Of a stretch of 64,000 bases of DNA, positions 29,575-38,380 are shown piece by piece. The position numbers were made by a program, and so were the translations under genes. The notes below the pieces were generated by a model that saw only the letters and a list, made by a program, of their open reading frames with translations, searched no databases and was not told the origin of the DNA. The stretch is taken from positions 186,001 through 250,000 of the forward strand of contig NZ_JSYG01000032.1 of the NCBI RefSeq assembly GCF_000784735.1, read 5' to 3'. How positions within the stretch are numbered: position 1 is the stretch's first letter; each line of letters begins with the position of its first letter. The stretch comes from Dickeya undicola (lineage in GTDB: Bacteria; Pseudomonadota; Gammaproteobacteria; Enterobacterales; Enterobacteriaceae).

Positions 29575-30529
29575 ACCCTTTCAAATTAACGGTCACCGGT
29601 TGCCCTGAACGGAAGAAGCTTAGCCCTTCAGAAGCAGGCCCGATCTGACCGATGCAGGTATAGCGAGCACCCAGATGGCCGATCGCCACCTCCAGCGCCC
29701 CCCGGTTCAGCTCAGGTACGGTAAAGCACAGTTCATAATCTTCGCCGCCGCCGAGCGCCCATCGCATCGTTTGCTCCGGGTCGTCATGCTGTTGCAACGC
29801 GCTAGAATACGGCAGCGCCTCCAGATTGATGCGCGCACCGCAATCGCTGGCCTTAAGAATATGCCCCAAATCAGACGCCAGCCCATCAGACAGGTCGATA
29901 GCTGCACTGGCTAGATCGCGCAACGCCTGCCCGTGCAGAATACGCGGCTGAGGGCGCAAATGGCGCTGCAACAGCCATTGACGCGCATCGGCGTCGGGCA
30001 CCTGTAGCCGGTCCTGCAAAATAGCCAAACCCGCAGCGCTGTCGCCCAGCGTTCCGGTAACATAAATCCAGTCGCCGATACGCGCTCCGCTACGTTTCAG
30101 CGCTCGACCTGACGGCACCAACCCCTGAATAGTTAACGTCATGCTGAGCGGCCCACGCGTAGTGTCGCCGCCAATCAGTTGCATATCGTAGTAGGAAAGC
30201 TGTTCAAACAGGCTGTCGCTGTAAGCGGCCAGCCAGTCAGCGTCGATTTCCGGCAAGGTCAACGCCAGCGAGACAAAAGCGGGGTCGGCTCCCATTGCAG
30301 CCAGATCGCTCAGATTGACCGCCAGAGATTTGTACGCCAGATCGGCCGGGTCGATGTCGGGCAGAAAATGAATACCGGATACCAGCGTGTCCGTACTGAC
30401 CGCCAGCAACTGTTTGTCCGGAATGTTCAGCAGGGCGCAGTCATCGCCGATCCCCAGTTCTACATCCCGTCGTGAATAGCCCACCCGGTTGAAATAGCGG
30501 GCAATCACATCAAACTCACCTTGAGCCAT
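29555..30529 (-). CDS. thiL: Thiamine-monophosphate kinase
   Basis: ThiL phosphorylates thiamine monophosphate to the active cofactor thiamine diphosphate. It has 324 residues (E. coli 325) and the PurM/AIR-synthase fold. The Mg-ATP-binding segments are GIGDDCALL (residues 25-33), [12 protein letters not shown] and [26 protein letters not shown] and [10 protein letters not shown] are conserved downstream. A terminator-like hairpin separates it from nusB, so it is expressed by read-through or its own promoter. Confidence 0.96.
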   Translation of the reverse strand: MAQGEFDVIARYFNRVGYSRRDVELGIGDDCALLNIPDKQLLAVSTDTLVSGIHFLPDIDPADLAYKSLAVNLSDLAAMGADPAFVSLALTLPEIDADWLAAYSDSLFEQLSYYDMQLIGGDTTRGPLSMTLTIQGLVPSGRALKRSGARIGDWIYVTGTLGDSAAGLAILQDRLQVPDADARQWLLQRHLRPQPRILHGQALRDLASAAIDLSDGLASDLGHILKASDCGARINLEALPYSSALQQHDDPEQTMRWALGGGEDYELCFTVPELNRGALEVAIGHLGARYTCIGQIGPASEGLSFFRSGQPVTVNLKGYDHFGA

Positions 30530-30552
30530 AATCTTTCCAGATCGTGGTAACC

Positions 30553-30580
30553 TAAAAAAACCAAGGCCGGAAAACCGGCC
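30553..30580 (-). terminator. Terminator-like hairpin between nusB and thiL
   Basis: GGCCGG (30565-30570), loop AAAA, CCGGCC (30575-30580). On the minus strand the stem is followed by TTGG and then seven T residues. It lies 10 bases after the nusB stop inside what is usually treated as one operon. Confidence 0.65.
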
Positions 30581-30589
30581 CTGACTGAC

Positions 30590-31009
30590 TTATTTTTTAC
30601 CCGGCCGCAGGTGAGGCCCGGCTTTGTCCAGCACACCGTTCACGAACTTGTGGCTGTCTTCGGCGCCAAACACTTTGGCCAGCTCAATCGCTTCGTTGAT
30701 GGCAACCTTGTAAGGCACATCCTCGCGTTTGCTGAGCTCAAACACCGCCAGACGCAGAATGGCTCTTTCCACCTGCCCGAGTTCGTCCAACTGACGGGAA
30801 AGGTACGGTGCCATCTGGGCATCCAGCTTTTCCGCCTGGGTGGCAACGCCCGCCAGCAACTCGCGGAAATAGGCGATGTCCACACCTTTGACATCCTGCT
30901 CGCTCAGGAACTGGAGTTCAACATCGGCAATATCATTTTTGGACAACTGCCAGGAATAAAGCGCTTGAACCGCACATTCACGAGCGCGGCGACGAGCAGC
31001 AGGTTTCAC
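30590..31009 (-). CDS. nusB: Transcription antitermination factor NusB
   Basis: NusB with S10 (NusE) binds boxA RNA and assembles the antitermination complex on rRNA operons. It has 139 residues, exactly the E. coli length, starting with a GTG codon (read as Met) at 31009: AAGGGG lies 6 bases before it, and the family start is [15 protein letters not shown]. The arginine-rich N terminus binds RNA. An upstream in-frame ATG at 31060 lies inside ribE and is unlikely. It is separated from ribE by 22 bases. Confidence 0.96.
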   Translation of the reverse strand: MKPAARRRARECAVQALYSWQLSKNDIADVELQFLSEQDVKGVDIAYFRELLAGVATQAEKLDAQMAPYLSRQLDELGQVERAILRLAVFELSKREDVPYKVAINEAIELAKVFGAEDSHKFVNGVLDKAGPHLRPGKK

Positions 31010-31031
31010 GGAATACCCCTTACAAAATAAA

Positions 31032-31505
31032 TCAGGCTGACTTGATTGAGTGTAATACATTGATCATTTCAAGCGCGGTCAGAGCGGCTTCCGCCCCTTT
31101 GTTCCCCGCTTTGGTGCCGGCGCGCTCAATGGCCTGCTCGATACTTTCCGTAGTCAGCACACCGAAGGCGACCGGAATGTCGCTGTTCATCGCGACGTGA
31201 GACAGACCGGAACTGCATTCACCGGCAACAAATTCAAAATGCGCGGTTCCACCACGGATCACCGTACCCAGCGCCACGACGGCGTCATATTTCTGGCTGT
31301 TAGCCAGCGCACGCACGGTCAGCGGTAATTCATAGGCACCCGGCACCCACACGACGGTGACGTTTTCTTCTTTCACCTGACCAATACGCTTAAGCGCATC
31401 CAGTGCACCTTCCAGCAGGCTGTCATTGATGAAGTGATTGAAACGGGCAATAGCAATCGCCACGCGGGCATTCGGAGCGGCAACAACACCTTCAATAATG
31501 TTCAT
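31032..31505 (-). CDS. ribE: 6,7-dimethyl-8-ribityllumazine synthase
   Basis: Lumazine synthase makes the immediate precursor of riboflavin from ArP and 3,4-dihydroxybutanone phosphate, and usually assembles as a 60-subunit shell. It has 157 residues. The catalytic His89 is in [15 protein letters not shown]; the phosphate-binding [12 protein letters not shown] is intact. It lies between ribD (120 bases upstream) and nusB, as in enterobacteria. No FMN riboswitch is seen in the spacer. Confidence 0.97.
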   Translation of the reverse strand: MNIIEGVVAAPNARVAIAIARFNHFINDSLLEGALDALKRIGQVKEENVTVVWVPGAYELPLTVRALANSQKYDAVVALGTVIRGGTAHFEFVAGECSSGLSHVAMNSDIPVAFGVLTTESIEQAIERAGTKAGNKGAEAALTALEMINVLHSIKSA

Positions 31506-31625
31506 AGCTTTCCTTTGACTGTTTTACGACCCCGCAGGGGGGCGGATTCTATCATATTCTTCCGGGCGCGTATCCGCTTTTGACCCAGTGGTGGATATGC
31601 ATCGCATAACTCGCACAAAGACGTG

Positions 31626-32738
31626 TTATTGCGGTTTCAGTGTCAGACGGATATCCGGCCCCACCTGACAGAGGTCCGTCATCGCAAACGCAGGTGCCTG
31701 CGACAGCTGTTCCAGCCCCGGCAACACACACAGTGGCCGAGCCGCATCCCCCAGTAAACGGGGAGCAAGATAGACGATCAACTCATCCACTACACCTGCC
31801 TGCAACAAGGCACCGGCCAAGCGAGGGCCCGCCTCTACCCACACCGTATTGATCTGGCGTTTGCCCAGCGACATCATCAGGGCAACCAGATCAATGCCAC
31901 CGCCATGCAGCGGCATATCCAACTGCTCCACGCCATCCGGCCATGACTGACCATCCTGACGCGGACGCGCTAACCAGGTTTGCCCCGGCTGGCTGACCAG
32001 ACGATGCTGCGGGGTCACCCGAGACTGGCTGTCGACAATGACGCGCACTGGCTGGCGCACGGCACTTTCAGGGTAAAGCCGCTGGGTATCCGCATCCAGC
32101 TCAGACCAACGCACGGTCAGCGACGGGTTATCTGCCAGCACGGTGGCGCTACTGCTGAGGATCGCCGAACTCTGCGCCCGGAAACGCTGCACATCCTGAC
32201 GAGACTGTGGCGACGTGATCCACTGACTTTCACCAGACGCCATCGCAGTCCGGCCATCCAGCGAAGCGCCAAGTTTAAGCTGCACGTAAGGAAAACCGGT
32301 GCGCATCCGTTTTAGAAAACCCCGGTTAATTTTTTCCGCTTGATCCATCAATACACTGTGCTGTACTTCGATACCGGCCTGTTGCAACCGGTGCAAACCG
32401 CGACCAGCCACCTGCGGATTTGGGTCCTGCATCGCCGCCACTACCCGCGACACCCCCGCCGCGATTAGCGCATCAGCGCACGGCGGTGTGCGGCCATGAT
32501 GACTGCACGGCTCAAGCGTTACATACGCGGTAGCACCACGCGCTTTGTCACCCGCCATACGCAACGCATGGACTTCGGCATGAGGTTCACCCGCTTTCTG
32601 GTGATACCCCTCCCCTACGATCGCATCATCTCTGACAATCACACACCCGACGTTAGGGTTTGGTGCCGTTGTAAAGCGGCCGCGGCGAGCAAGCTCCAGC
32701 GCGCGGGCCATGTAAAATTCATCAGACTGTGTAGCCAT
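31626..32738 (-). CDS. ribD: Bifunctional riboflavin deaminase/reductase RibD
   Basis: RibD deaminates the pyrimidine produced from GTP and then reduces its ribosyl side chain, two successive steps of riboflavin synthesis. It has 370 residues. The zinc deaminase domain has His53-Ala-Glu55 (PHAEVHA) and Cys78/Cys87 (PCSHHGRTPPC). The NADPH reductase domain occupies about residues 147-360 (FPYVQLKLGASLDGRTA, then ILSSSATVLADNPSLTVR). It follows nrdR at a distance of 64 bases. Confidence 0.97.
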   Translation of the reverse strand: MATQSDEFYMARALELARRGRFTTAPNPNVGCVIVRDDAIVGEGYHQKAGEPHAEVHALRMAGDKARGATAYVTLEPCSHHGRTPPCADALIAAGVSRVVAAMQDPNPQVAGRGLHRLQQAGIEVQHSVLMDQAEKINRGFLKRMRTGFPYVQLKLGASLDGRTAMASGESQWITSPQSRQDVQRFRAQSSAILSSSATVLADNPSLTVRWSELDADTQRLYPESAVRQPVRVIVDSQSRVTPQHRLVSQPGQTWLARPRQDGQSWPDGVEQLDMPLHGGGIDLVALMMSLGKRQINTVWVEAGPRLAGALLQAGVVDELIVYLAPRLLGDAARPLCVLPGLEQLSQAPAFAMTDLCQVGPDIRLTLKPQ

Positions 32739-32802
32739 CCGGTGCTTATCCTGGATTTAGAAACCGATAGGGAGCGCGCGGTGCGTAAAAACAGACGCGC
32801 TG

Positions 32803-33285
<483 letters not shown>

Positions 33286-33359
33286 CTAGTTTACCCCGAA
33301 TTTCGTCTGTAACCCAAATCCCGACACGACGCGTTTTTTCTCCCTATCAATCTCACTAC

Positions 33360-33376
33360 GGTTTAGGTTCGATTGA
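33360..33376 (+). promoter_or_regulatory. Possible PhoP box of mgtA
   Basis: GGTTTA, five bases, GATTGA: the first hexamer matches the PhoP half-site (T/G)GTTTA perfectly and the second in 4 of 6 positions, with the correct 11-base period. A transcript starting shortly downstream would have a leader of roughly 325 bases, similar in design to the E. coli mgtA leader. Confidence 0.4.
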
Positions 33377-33520
33377 AGTGGCTTACGCTAAAGTAATGCC
33401 GCATTCTGGTTATGCTGTTTGCAAACGACACGTGGATTACCCACTACCGTTTAGCATAGTCAGACTATCAAACGGAAACCGCACCGGGTTTCCCATTATT
33501 TCACTACCGGAGAGCCCTCA

Positions 33521-33571
33521 ATGGGACCAGACCCTAATCCTCATCCAGGACAGCGCGTCATTCACCGGTAA
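33521..33571 (+). CDS. mgtL: mgtA leader peptide MgtL
   Basis: A 16-codon frame, MGPDPNPHPGQRVIHR, with GGAG 8 bases before its ATG, lies in the long leader of mgtA, 153 bases before the mgtA start. The enterobacterial MgtL peptide (MEPDPTPLP... in E. coli) has the same alternating proline plan, here Pro3, Pro5, Pro7, Pro9. Established work shows that slow or aborted translation of these prolines changes leader RNA folding and lets RNA polymerase reach mgtA at low magnesium or proline. Only the acidic residue before the first proline is lost (Gly instead of Glu). Confidence 0.82.
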   Translation: MGPDPNPHPGQRVIHR

Positions 33572-33583
33572 GACAGCTTTTAC

Positions 33584-33615
33584 GCTGCCTTGCCGGTTAC
33601 TACAGGCAAGGCAGC
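33584..33615 (+). promoter_or_regulatory. Leader hairpin downstream of mgtL
   Basis: GCTGCCTTGCC (33584-33594), 10-base loop, exact complement (33605-33615): a perfect 11-bp stem starting 13 bases after the mgtL stop. Its position fits one of the alternative stems that control transcription into mgtA. No T-run follows, in keeping with Rho-dependent rather than intrinsic termination. Confidence 0.6.
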
Positions 33616-33724
33616 GACGCCCCCGATCGTCCCTGCTGATTGCGTTATAAGCCACACGCGAGCGGATTGCTTCTGCGTGTTATCAGGCTGCGGCCCTCTT
33701 CTGGCTGCGGCAGGGAGATTTGGT

Positions 33725-36436
33725 ATGCGTTTAATTCGACTCACACAGCAATGGCTCTCACAGCTCGGCCATCATTTACCACGCCGCTTGTTCCAGCGAG
33801 CCCCGATGCCGGACGGAAAAGCAACCGTCAGCCAGGCCATGAGCGACGCGATGGCAACACGCTGTCTGCGGCTGGCTCACCTTGACGAAACCAGCTTGTA
33901 TCAGGAATTCAATAGTCATCCGGAAGGGTTACTGCCGACTGAAGCTGCACAGGCACGAGCGTGCCACGGCGATAACCGGATCCCCGGCGAGCAGGCTGCA
34001 CCCTGGTGGCGACACTTGTGGCGTTGCTATCGTAACCCGTTCAACCTGCTGTTGACATTGCTGGGCCTGATTTCTTACGCCACGGAAGACCTGACCGCCG
34101 CGCTGGTCATCGCACTCATGGTGATGATTTCCACCTTGCTTAATTTCATTCAGGAAGCGCGTTCCGGCAAAGCTGCCGACGCCCTGAAAGCGATGGTCAG
34201 CAATAAGGTGACGGTACTCCGTCCCGGTGCCCAGAGCAATTACAGCGATTATCAGGATATCCCGTTGGATCAACTGGTGCCGGGCGATATCGTCAAACTG
34301 GCGGCGGGCGACATGATCCCGGCGGATCTGCGCATTCTTCAGGCCCGTGATCTGTTCATTAGCCAGGCATCGCTGACCGGTGAATCGCTGCCGGTGGAAA
34401 AAGTAGCGAATAGCCGCCAGAGCGAGCAGGCCGCAGCGCTGGAATGCGACACGCTCTGTTTTATGGGCACCAACGTAGTCAGTGGCACAGCACTGGCGAT
34501 GGTGATTGCCACCGGCGGCAATACCTGGTTTGGTCAATTGGCTGGGCGCGTCGTGCAGCAACCTGGCGAAGAAAATGCATTTCAGCAGGGTATCAGCCGT
34601 GTCAGTTGGTTACTTATCCGCTTCATGCTGGTGATGACACCGATTGTGCTGCTTATCAATGGCTACACCAAAGGCGACTGGTGGGAAGCCGCGCTGTTCG
34701 CGCTGTCGGTCGCTGTCGGCCTGACACCGGAAATGCTGCCGATGATCGTCACCTCGACGCTGGCTAAGGGTGCCGTCAAGCTGTCACGCCAAAAAGTGAT
34801 CGTCAAGCGGCTGGATGCCATCCAAAACTTCGGTGCCATGGACATTCTCTGCACCGATAAAACCGGCACGTTAACGCAGGATAAAATTGTGCTGGAGTGC
34901 CATACCGACGCGTTTGGCAACGCCAGCCAGCAGGTATTGCGCTACGCCTGGCTGAATAGCGCCTACCAGACTGGATTGCGCAATTTGCTGGATCAGGCGG
35001 TGCTGGAAGGGATCCCTCCGCAGGAACAACAAGCAGAGCTGTCTTGCTGGCGCAAAGTGGACGAAATTCCGTTTGATTTTGAGCGTCGTCGCATGTCGGT
35101 GGTGGTAGCCGATAACCGTAATGAACACCTGCTGATTTGCAAGGGTGCGCTGGAGGAAACCCTTAGTGCCTGCGCTTGGGTACGTCATAACGAGCAACGC
35201 TTACCTCTGGATGCGCCGCTGTTGTCACGCATCCGCCATCTAACGGATGAGCTTAACCGCCAAGGGTTGCGGGTCGTGGCCGTCGCCAGCAAAGTGATGC
35301 CCGCCGATCGTCAGGATTACAGTCGGGTGGATGAATCCGACCTGATTCTGGAAGGTTACATCGCTTTTCTCGATCCCCCCAAAGAGAGCACGGCACCGGC
35401 GTTGAAGGCGTTGAAAAACAACGGCGTGACGGTAAAAATTCTCACCGGCGATAGTGAGCTGGTCGCCGCTAAGGTATGCCGTGAAGTGGATATTGAACTG
35501 ACCGGTATCCTAACCGGCCGCGATGTTGACGCATTAAGCGACGAGCAACTGGCACACGCAGCCCGCGACACCACGCTGTTTGCCCGCCTGACACCACTGC
35601 ACAAAGAACGGATTGTGCGTCTGCTGCGTTCTGAAGGCCATGTGGTCGGGTTCATGGGCGACGGTATCAATGATGCCCCAGCACTGCGGGCAGCGGATAT
35701 CGGTATTTCGGTGGACTCTGCGGTGGATATCGCCCGCGAAGCGGCGGATATTATCCTGCTGGAAAAAAGCCTGATGGTGCTGGAAGAAGGTGTCATCGAA
35801 GGTCGACGCACCTTCGTCAACATGTTGAAATACATCAAGATGACCGCCAGTTCCAACTTCGGCAACGTCTTTAGCGTGCTGATCGCCAGCGCTTTCCTGC
35901 CGTTTCTACCGATGCTGCCATTACATCTGTTGATCCAGAACCTGATGTACGATATTTCGCAGGTCGCCATCCCATTCGACAATGTGGATGAGGAGCAGGT
36001 CAAAAAACCGCAGCGCTGGAATGCCAGCGATCTCGGGCGTTTTATGGTGTTCTTCGGCCCGATCAGCTCTATTTTCGACGTGCTGACGTTCTCGCTGATG
36101 TGGTGGTTCTTCCACGCCAATACACTGGACTCTCAGACGCTGTTCCAGTCCGGCTGGTTTATTGAAGGGTTGTTGTCGCAAACACTGATTGTGCACATGA
36201 TCCGCACCCGCCGCATCCCGTTCATCCAGAGCCGTCCATCCTGGCCGGTGATGGTGATGACATTGTTGATCATGGCGACCGGCATCGGGCTGGTGTACTC
36301 ACCGTTGGCTGGCTTCTTACAATTGCAGGCACTGCCATTGAGCTATTTCCCGTGGCTGCTGGCGATCCTGAGCGGCTATCTGCTGCTCACTCAGGCGATG
36401 AAAGGTTTCTTTGCCCGTCGCTACGGCTGGCAATAG
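33725..36436 (+). CDS. mgtA: Magnesium-importing P-type ATPase MgtA
   Basis: MgtA is an inner-membrane P3B ATPase that takes up magnesium when it is scarce. It has 903 residues (E. coli 898). The actuator loop has LTGES, the phosphorylated aspartate is Asp378 in CTDKTGTLTQ, and the hinge is GDGINDAPAL; about ten membrane helices are predicted, two pairs before and three pairs after the catalytic part. The frame is open from 33590, but the ATG at 33725 follows GGGAG and has the family start. It is preceded by an mgtL-type leader and followed by its own terminator. Confidence 0.95.
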   Translation: MRLIRLTQQWLSQLGHHLPRRLFQRAPMPDGKATVSQAMSDAMATRCLRLAHLDETSLYQEFNSHPEGLLPTEAAQARACHGDNRIPGEQAAPWWRHLWRCYRNPFNLLLTLLGLISYATEDLTAALVIALMVMISTLLNFIQEARSGKAADALKAMVSNKVTVLRPGAQSNYSDYQDIPLDQLVPGDIVKLAAGDMIPADLRILQARDLFISQASLTGESLPVEKVANSRQSEQAAALECDTLCFMGTNVVSGTALAMVIATGGNTWFGQLAGRVVQQPGEENAFQQGISRVSWLLIRFMLVMTPIVLLINGYTKGDWWEAALFALSVAVGLTPEMLPMIVTSTLAKGAVKLSRQKVIVKRLDAIQNFGAMDILCTDKTGTLTQDKIVLECHTDAFGNASQQVLRYAWLNSAYQTGLRNLLDQAVLEGIPPQEQQAELSCWRKVDEIPFDFERRRMSVVVADNRNEHLLICKGALEETLSACAWVRHNEQRLPLDAPLLSRIRHLTDELNRQGLRVVAVASKVMPADRQDYSRVDESDLILEGYIAFLDPPKESTAPALKALKNNGVTVKILTGDSELVAAKVCREVDIELTGILTGRDVDALSDEQLAHAARDTTLFARLTPLHKERIVRLLRSEGHVVGFMGDGINDAPALRAADIGISVDSAVDIAREAADIILLEKSLMVLEEGVIEGRRTFVNMLKYIKMTASSNFGNVFSVLIASAFLPFLPMLPLHLLIQNLMYDISQVAIPFDNVDEEQVKKPQRWNASDLGRFMVFFGPISSIFDVLTFSLMWWFFHANTLDSQTLFQSGWFIEGLLSQTLIVHMIRTRRIPFIQSRPSWPVMVMTLLIMATGIGLVYSPLAGFLQLQALPLSYFPWLLAILSGYLLLTQAMKGFFARRYGWQ

Positions 36437-36444
36437 CAGCAACC

Positions 36445-36479
36445 GGCGCGGCGGCTGATTACCGCTGCGCCCTGATTTT
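36445..36479 (+). terminator. mgtA terminator
   Basis: GGCGCGGCGG (36445-36454), loop CTGATTA, CCGCTGCGCC (36462-36471) makes a 10-bp stem with one G-U pair, followed by CTGATTTTC. It begins 8 bases after the mgtA stop. Confidence 0.75.
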
Positions 36480-36554
36480 CCTCTCTTGATTCAGCCTGTT
36501 CTGCTTACTTTTTTCCCAAAAAGTCATTCACTATAAGCAACAACAAATCACGTC

Positions 36555-36694
36555 TATACCCGTCATACTTCAAGTTGCAGGTGCGTTGGCTGCGTTACTC
36601 GGCTCATTTCATGGGCCTCGCCCTAAAGGGCTAACGCGTTGCGCTGTTCAACACGCCAGCGTGTTGTCCCGCAACTCGAATTATTTTGGGTATA
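36555..36694 (+). repeat. ~140-bp palindromic intergenic repeat, copy 1
   Basis: Starts TATACCCGTCATACTTCAAG and ends AACTCGAATTATTTTGGGTA followed by TA, so the ends are imperfect inverted copies (TATACCC...GGGTATA). Inside are further stem arms (GCCTCGCCC/AGGGCT; GTTCAACACGCC/GCGTGTTG). A second copy in opposite orientation lies at 61772-61909. Repeats of this type are common between genes in Dickeya, Serratia and Yersinia, and behave like miniature non-autonomous elements. Confidence 0.88.
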
Positions 36695-36752
36695 CACTGA
36701 TATTAAATCGAATAATGAAATGACCCGCCACGGGCTTAGGGAGAAACAGCAT

Positions 36753-37313
36753 ATGACTTTTCACCGCCGCGTTATCCCGATGTTATCCATCATGGTACTG
36801 CTCGCTGGGTGTGCGCAGCCGCAAACCACCCGCGTCCAGAACGAACTTGGTCAGATCAATCAGCAACTACGCGACCTCACCAACCGGGCCGTCGCGCTGG
36901 AACAGCAAAATACGTTAAACGCCAATTCCACCTCCGGCGTTTATTTGCTGCCTGCCGCTTACAATCGGGCATTACTCGACAGCAGCATCGGCAAGTTAAG
37001 TCTGGAACTCAGCAAGGTTGAACCGGAAGCCAACGGCACGCGTGCCTTACTGACTATCCGCACCATGAATACACTGACGTTACCGGCCTTCCGCGCGCAA
37101 CTTGACTGGGGAGCACTTGACCCAGTTAGCGGTAAACCGTTAACCGGCGATACGCAGACTCAGTTACTGACTATCCCACCAGCAGCCACACCTGTCTCGG
37201 AGATCACGGTCGAGGTGCGGCTTTCCGGCCTGACACCGGAGCAACTTGGTTTCGTGCGTGTGCATGATGTGGCGGCAGACTCTACGCTGCGCCGCAACGA
37301 ACCGAGTCAGTGA
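36753..37313 (+). CDS. yajI: YajI-type lipoprotein (DUF3251)
   Basis: A 186-residue lipoprotein: MTFHRRVIPMLSIMVLLAGC is the signal with lipidated Cys20. A short heptad-like region (NELGQINQQLRDLTNRAVAL) precedes a beta-rich DUF3251 domain. Function unknown. The ATG at 36753 follows AGGGAG; a longer frame from 36639 would run through the palindromic repeat and is rejected. In E. coli yajI adjoins nrdR; here mgtA and the repeat lie between them, so its promoter must lie in or next to the repeat. Confidence 0.88.
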   Translation: MTFHRRVIPMLSIMVLLAGCAQPQTTRVQNELGQINQQLRDLTNRAVALEQQNTLNANSTSGVYLLPAAYNRALLDSSIGKLSLELSKVEPEANGTRALLTIRTMNTLTLPAFRAQLDWGALDPVSGKPLTGDTQTQLLTIPPAATPVSEITVEVRLSGLTPEQLGFVRVHDVAADSTLRRNEPSQ

Positions 37314-37342
37314 CAGCCCTGAATCCCCCCAGCGCCAACCAT

Positions 37343-37372
37343 AAAAAAACCCTGCCAAATGGCAGGGTTTTT
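37343..37372. terminator. Bidirectional terminator between yajI and secF
   Basis: AAACCCTGCC, loop AAAT, GGCAGGGTTT (37361-37370) with T residues on both strands between the convergent genes. Confidence 0.9.
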
Positions 37373-37398
37373 ATTGCAGTTTCTAGTGATAAAAGCGA

Positions 37399-38370
37399 TT
37401 AAGGCAGCAGCGACGGTTGATCCGCGCCTTCTTTTTCTACTTTCTGCACCAGCATGTGCTCACGCTTCATACCCAACTTAAGTGCCAGAGCAGACGCCAC
37501 ATAGATAGAAGACACCGTACCGATGGCCACACCAATCAACATCGTCAGCGAGAACCCTTTCAGCATCGCGCCACCGAACAGGTACAACATCAGGATAACC
37601 ACCAGGGTTGTTCCCGAGGTAATCAAGGTTCGGTGCAACGTTTGGGTCAACGACACGTTGAAAATTTCATAAGGCGTTCCACGACGGATCTTACGGAAGT
37701 TTTCACGAATACGGTCAGACACCACGATGCTATCGTTCAGCGAATAACCGATGACCGACATCAGCGACGCCACAATAGTCAGATCGATTTCAATATCGAA
37801 CAGCGACAATACTCCCATGGTGATGATCACATCGTGCGCCAACGCAATAACCACCCCGGCAGCCAAACGCCATTCGAAACGAAAGCCAACGTAAATCAAA
37901 ATACAGATTAACGCCGCCAGCAACGCCATCGCACCCGTCTGAGCCAGATCCGCACCCACGCTCGGGCCGACAAACTCAATACGTTTAACCATCGCATTCT
38001 GGCTGGTTGCTTCGTTGATAACACTGACTACCTTGCTACCCAGCTCCTGGCCGCCAGTTTCACCGTGGGCAGGCGGCATACGCACCATGATGTCACGGCT
38101 ACTGCCAAAGTTCTGCACCAATGGGTCGGCAAAACCGGCTTTCTCCAGCGCACCACGCATCTGCTCCAGATCCGCAGCTTTTTCCAGCGAAATCTCGATA
38201 ACTGTACCGCCAGTAAAATCCAGCCCCCAGTTGAAGCCGCGCACGCCCATCACGACGATAGACAGGATCAACAACAGACCGGACAAACCGAAAGCCCAGT
38301 AGTCCCAGCGCATAAAGTCATACACTTTACGGCCGTAGTTCAATTGTTCAACAGTATATTCCTGTGCCAC
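37399..38370 (-). CDS. secF: Protein translocase subunit SecF
   Basis: SecF with SecD uses the proton gradient to pull proteins through SecYEG on the periplasmic side. It has 323 residues, identical in length to E. coli, with six membrane helices and one large periplasmic loop. The RND-type signature [12 protein letters not shown] (about residues 49-60) and [17 protein letters not shown] are intact. It lies 10 bases after secD. Confidence 0.97.
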   Translation of the reverse strand: MAQEYTVEQLNYGRKVYDFMRWDYWAFGLSGLLLILSIVVMGVRGFNWGLDFTGGTVIEISLEKAADLEQMRGALEKAGFADPLVQNFGSSRDIMVRMPPAHGETGGQELGSKVVSVINEATSQNAMVKRIEFVGPSVGADLAQTGAMALLAALICILIYVGFRFEWRLAAGVVIALAHDVIITMGVLSLFDIEIDLTIVASLMSVIGYSLNDSIVVSDRIRENFRKIRRGTPYEIFNVSLTQTLHRTLITSGTTLVVILMLYLFGGAMLKGFSLTMLIGVAIGTVSSIYVASALALKLGMKREHMLVQKVEKEGADQPSLLP

Positions 38371-38380
38371 AACGCACTCC

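Noticed and set aside
31506-31625. FMN riboswitch before ribE
   Set aside because: The spacer is too short and has none of the conserved RFN-element segments.
35356-36120. 254-codon minus-strand frame inside mgtA
   Set aside because: Antisense shadow; Ser/Arg-rich without any domain.
36639-36752. Longer N terminus for YajI starting inside the palindromic repeat
   Set aside because: It would remove the lipoprotein signal from the N terminus; the ATG at 36753 has a ribosome site and a proper lipobox.
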